In this document: positions 4,570-5,262 of the stretch, in pieces | How positions within the stretch are numbered: position 1 is the first letter of the stretch | How the letters are laid out: each line of letters starts with the position of its first letter | Assembly: GCA_023433685.1 (NCBI GenBank) | Contig: JAEYUD010000273.1 | Location: 1-5,262, forward strand | DNA length: 5,262 nt | Direction of reading: 5' to 3' | From: Bacteroidota bacterium | Lineage (GTDB): Bacteria > Bacteroidota > Ignavibacteria > Ignavibacteriales > Ignavibacteriaceae | Notes under the pieces: model-generated | The model's database searches: none | What the model was told of the DNA's origin: nothing | What the model saw: only the letters and a program-made list of their open reading frames with translations | Position numbers and translations under genes: made by a program

Positions 4570-5262
4570 AGCTGAATTTTACACCCGCAATTAAATAATT
4601 TACTTCGTAACCGTCAAATTTATTATACTGATAACCGATATTTACAACTGTTTTCCAGTCCGGGTACCAGTCGATGCCCGCGGAAAACATCATTTCCTGG
4701 TTTTCATCCTGGTTGTAGATAGTAAAAACCTCATTGTCATAGTAATACGCCCGTTTGCCGAACATTCCGCCGATTTTCCCCACCCAGCCGGTTGTGATGA
4801 GGTGATTGAACTTAAACCCGACTGACAGAAGATCGCGTTTGTTCTTCCCTGTTACATTTCCAACAGCGTTTGTTGTGCGCACCGAAGTGTAGGTTGGCCT
4901 TATTGAGAGATACCAGATATAGCCGTAATAATAGTCGAACCGCCCGACGGCCTGATAAATATCCCTCTTCTCAAATCCGTTAAGATTAACGTAATTCGCG
5001 CCCGCGCCAAGGTAAAGCGCGCCCGTGCGATAAAGGAGTTCACCGCTGTAAATGTTAATATAGTCGGTTGAGGTGTATGAAGTGGTGTCTTCATACTTCC
5101 CGTTGATATGACCGTATGAAGTCTTTATATAGAAAGGATCGAAGTTAAAAGTTGCCCCGGCGGTTCCGGTTTGTTGTTTATAGCTCCAGATACCCCCGTC
5201 TTTATAAAGATAGTCATAACCAAGGGTGAGGTGGTGCCTGTAGTTCAACCCAAGTGTGAGGT
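4565..5262 (-). CDS. Outer-membrane beta-barrel protein, C-terminal part, function unknown
   Basis: The frame is open to the right edge (…LTLGL before NYRHH), so the apparent TTG start at 5248 is internal to a larger gene and about 231 residues are visible. The protein is a run of alternating polar/aromatic strands joined by short turns: LTLGYDYLY, ATFNFDPFYIKTSYG, GALYLGAGANYVNL, YIWYLSIRPTYTSV, DLLSVGFKFNHLI, MMFSAGIDWYP, TVVNIGYQYN and finally YLIAGVKFSW. About 30 of the last 227 residues are Tyr. The terminal aromatic residue (Trp) after an alternating strand is the usual signal recognised by the BAM assembly machinery. It contains no cysteine and no enzymatic motif. The signal peptide and family-defining N-terminus lie outside the window, so porin, electron-conduit sheath or secretion-related barrel cannot be separated. 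Its TGA stop forms part of the SDR gene's ribosome-binding site. Confidence 0.82.
   Translation of the reverse strand, partial: LTLGLNYRHHLTLGYDYLYKDGGIWSYKQQTGTAGATFNFDPFYIKTSYGHINGKYEDTTSYTSTDYINIYSGELLYRTGALYLGAGANYVNLNGFEKRDIYQAVGRFDYYYGYIWYLSIRPTYTSVRTTNAVGNVTGKNKRDLLSVGFKFNHLITTGWVGKIGGMFGKRAYYYDNEVFTIYNQDENQEMMFSAGIDWYPDWKTVVNIGYQYNKFDGYEVNYLIAGVKFSW

Noticed and set aside
5246..5248. TTG at 5248 as the start of the barrel gene
   Set aside because: The frame stays open to the window edge with barrel-like residues before it, there is no signal peptide after it, and a complete barrel precursor should have one.

Overview
The window reads like a piece of a Bacteroidota/Chlorobiota-type genome, most plausibly an Ignavibacteria-like or related environmental lineage. 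This is an inference. The evidence is TonB-dependent receptor and outer-membrane barrel genes (so a Gram-negative envelope), a small cysteine-motif membrane protein of a type I know mainly from Bacteroidota, mostly weak Shine-Dalgarno sites with A-rich leaders, and moderate GC. No rRNA, tRNA, CRISPR array, insertion sequence or phage gene is visible.

Left block (1-1015, minus strand): a two-gene unit. A 130-residue single-pass membrane protein with a Cys cluster (623-1015) is followed 49 bases later by a TonB-dependent receptor (1-573) that runs off the left edge. The receptor plug carries a Cys-x-x-x-Met motif resembling the copper site of OprC/NosA-type receptors. I read the pair as a candidate metal (copper) acquisition module.

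Centre (1016-3463): a 163-base divergent control region separates the metal unit from dnaB (1179-2597, plus strand), a complete replicative helicase. It faces nfo (2600-3463, minus strand), a complete endonuclease IV with all nine metal ligands. Only 2 bases separate their stop codons.

Repeat-filled gap (3464-3678): 215 bases holding two different 7-bp tandem arrays, a GC-rich palindrome, a 10-bp inverted repeat and a pair of 36-bp-spaced CTCTGYG-type units that reach the stop codon of the next gene. The first array replaces the usual ribosome-binding region of nfo.

Right block (3679-5262, minus strand): the C-terminal part of a Tyr-rich outer-membrane beta-barrel (4565-5262, cut by the window edge) is followed at once by an RmlD-like short-chain dehydrogenase/reductase (3679-4560). 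The reductase's Rossmann N-terminus is intact, but no ATG, GTG or TTG precedes it in frame. The only codon in the start position is ATA, four bases after a GGTGA Shine-Dalgarno that contains the barrel gene's stop codon. This non-canonical start is the most unusual point in the window. The repeat-filled gap comes second and the copper-type receptor pair third. I see no evidence of an entirely new multi-gene system.
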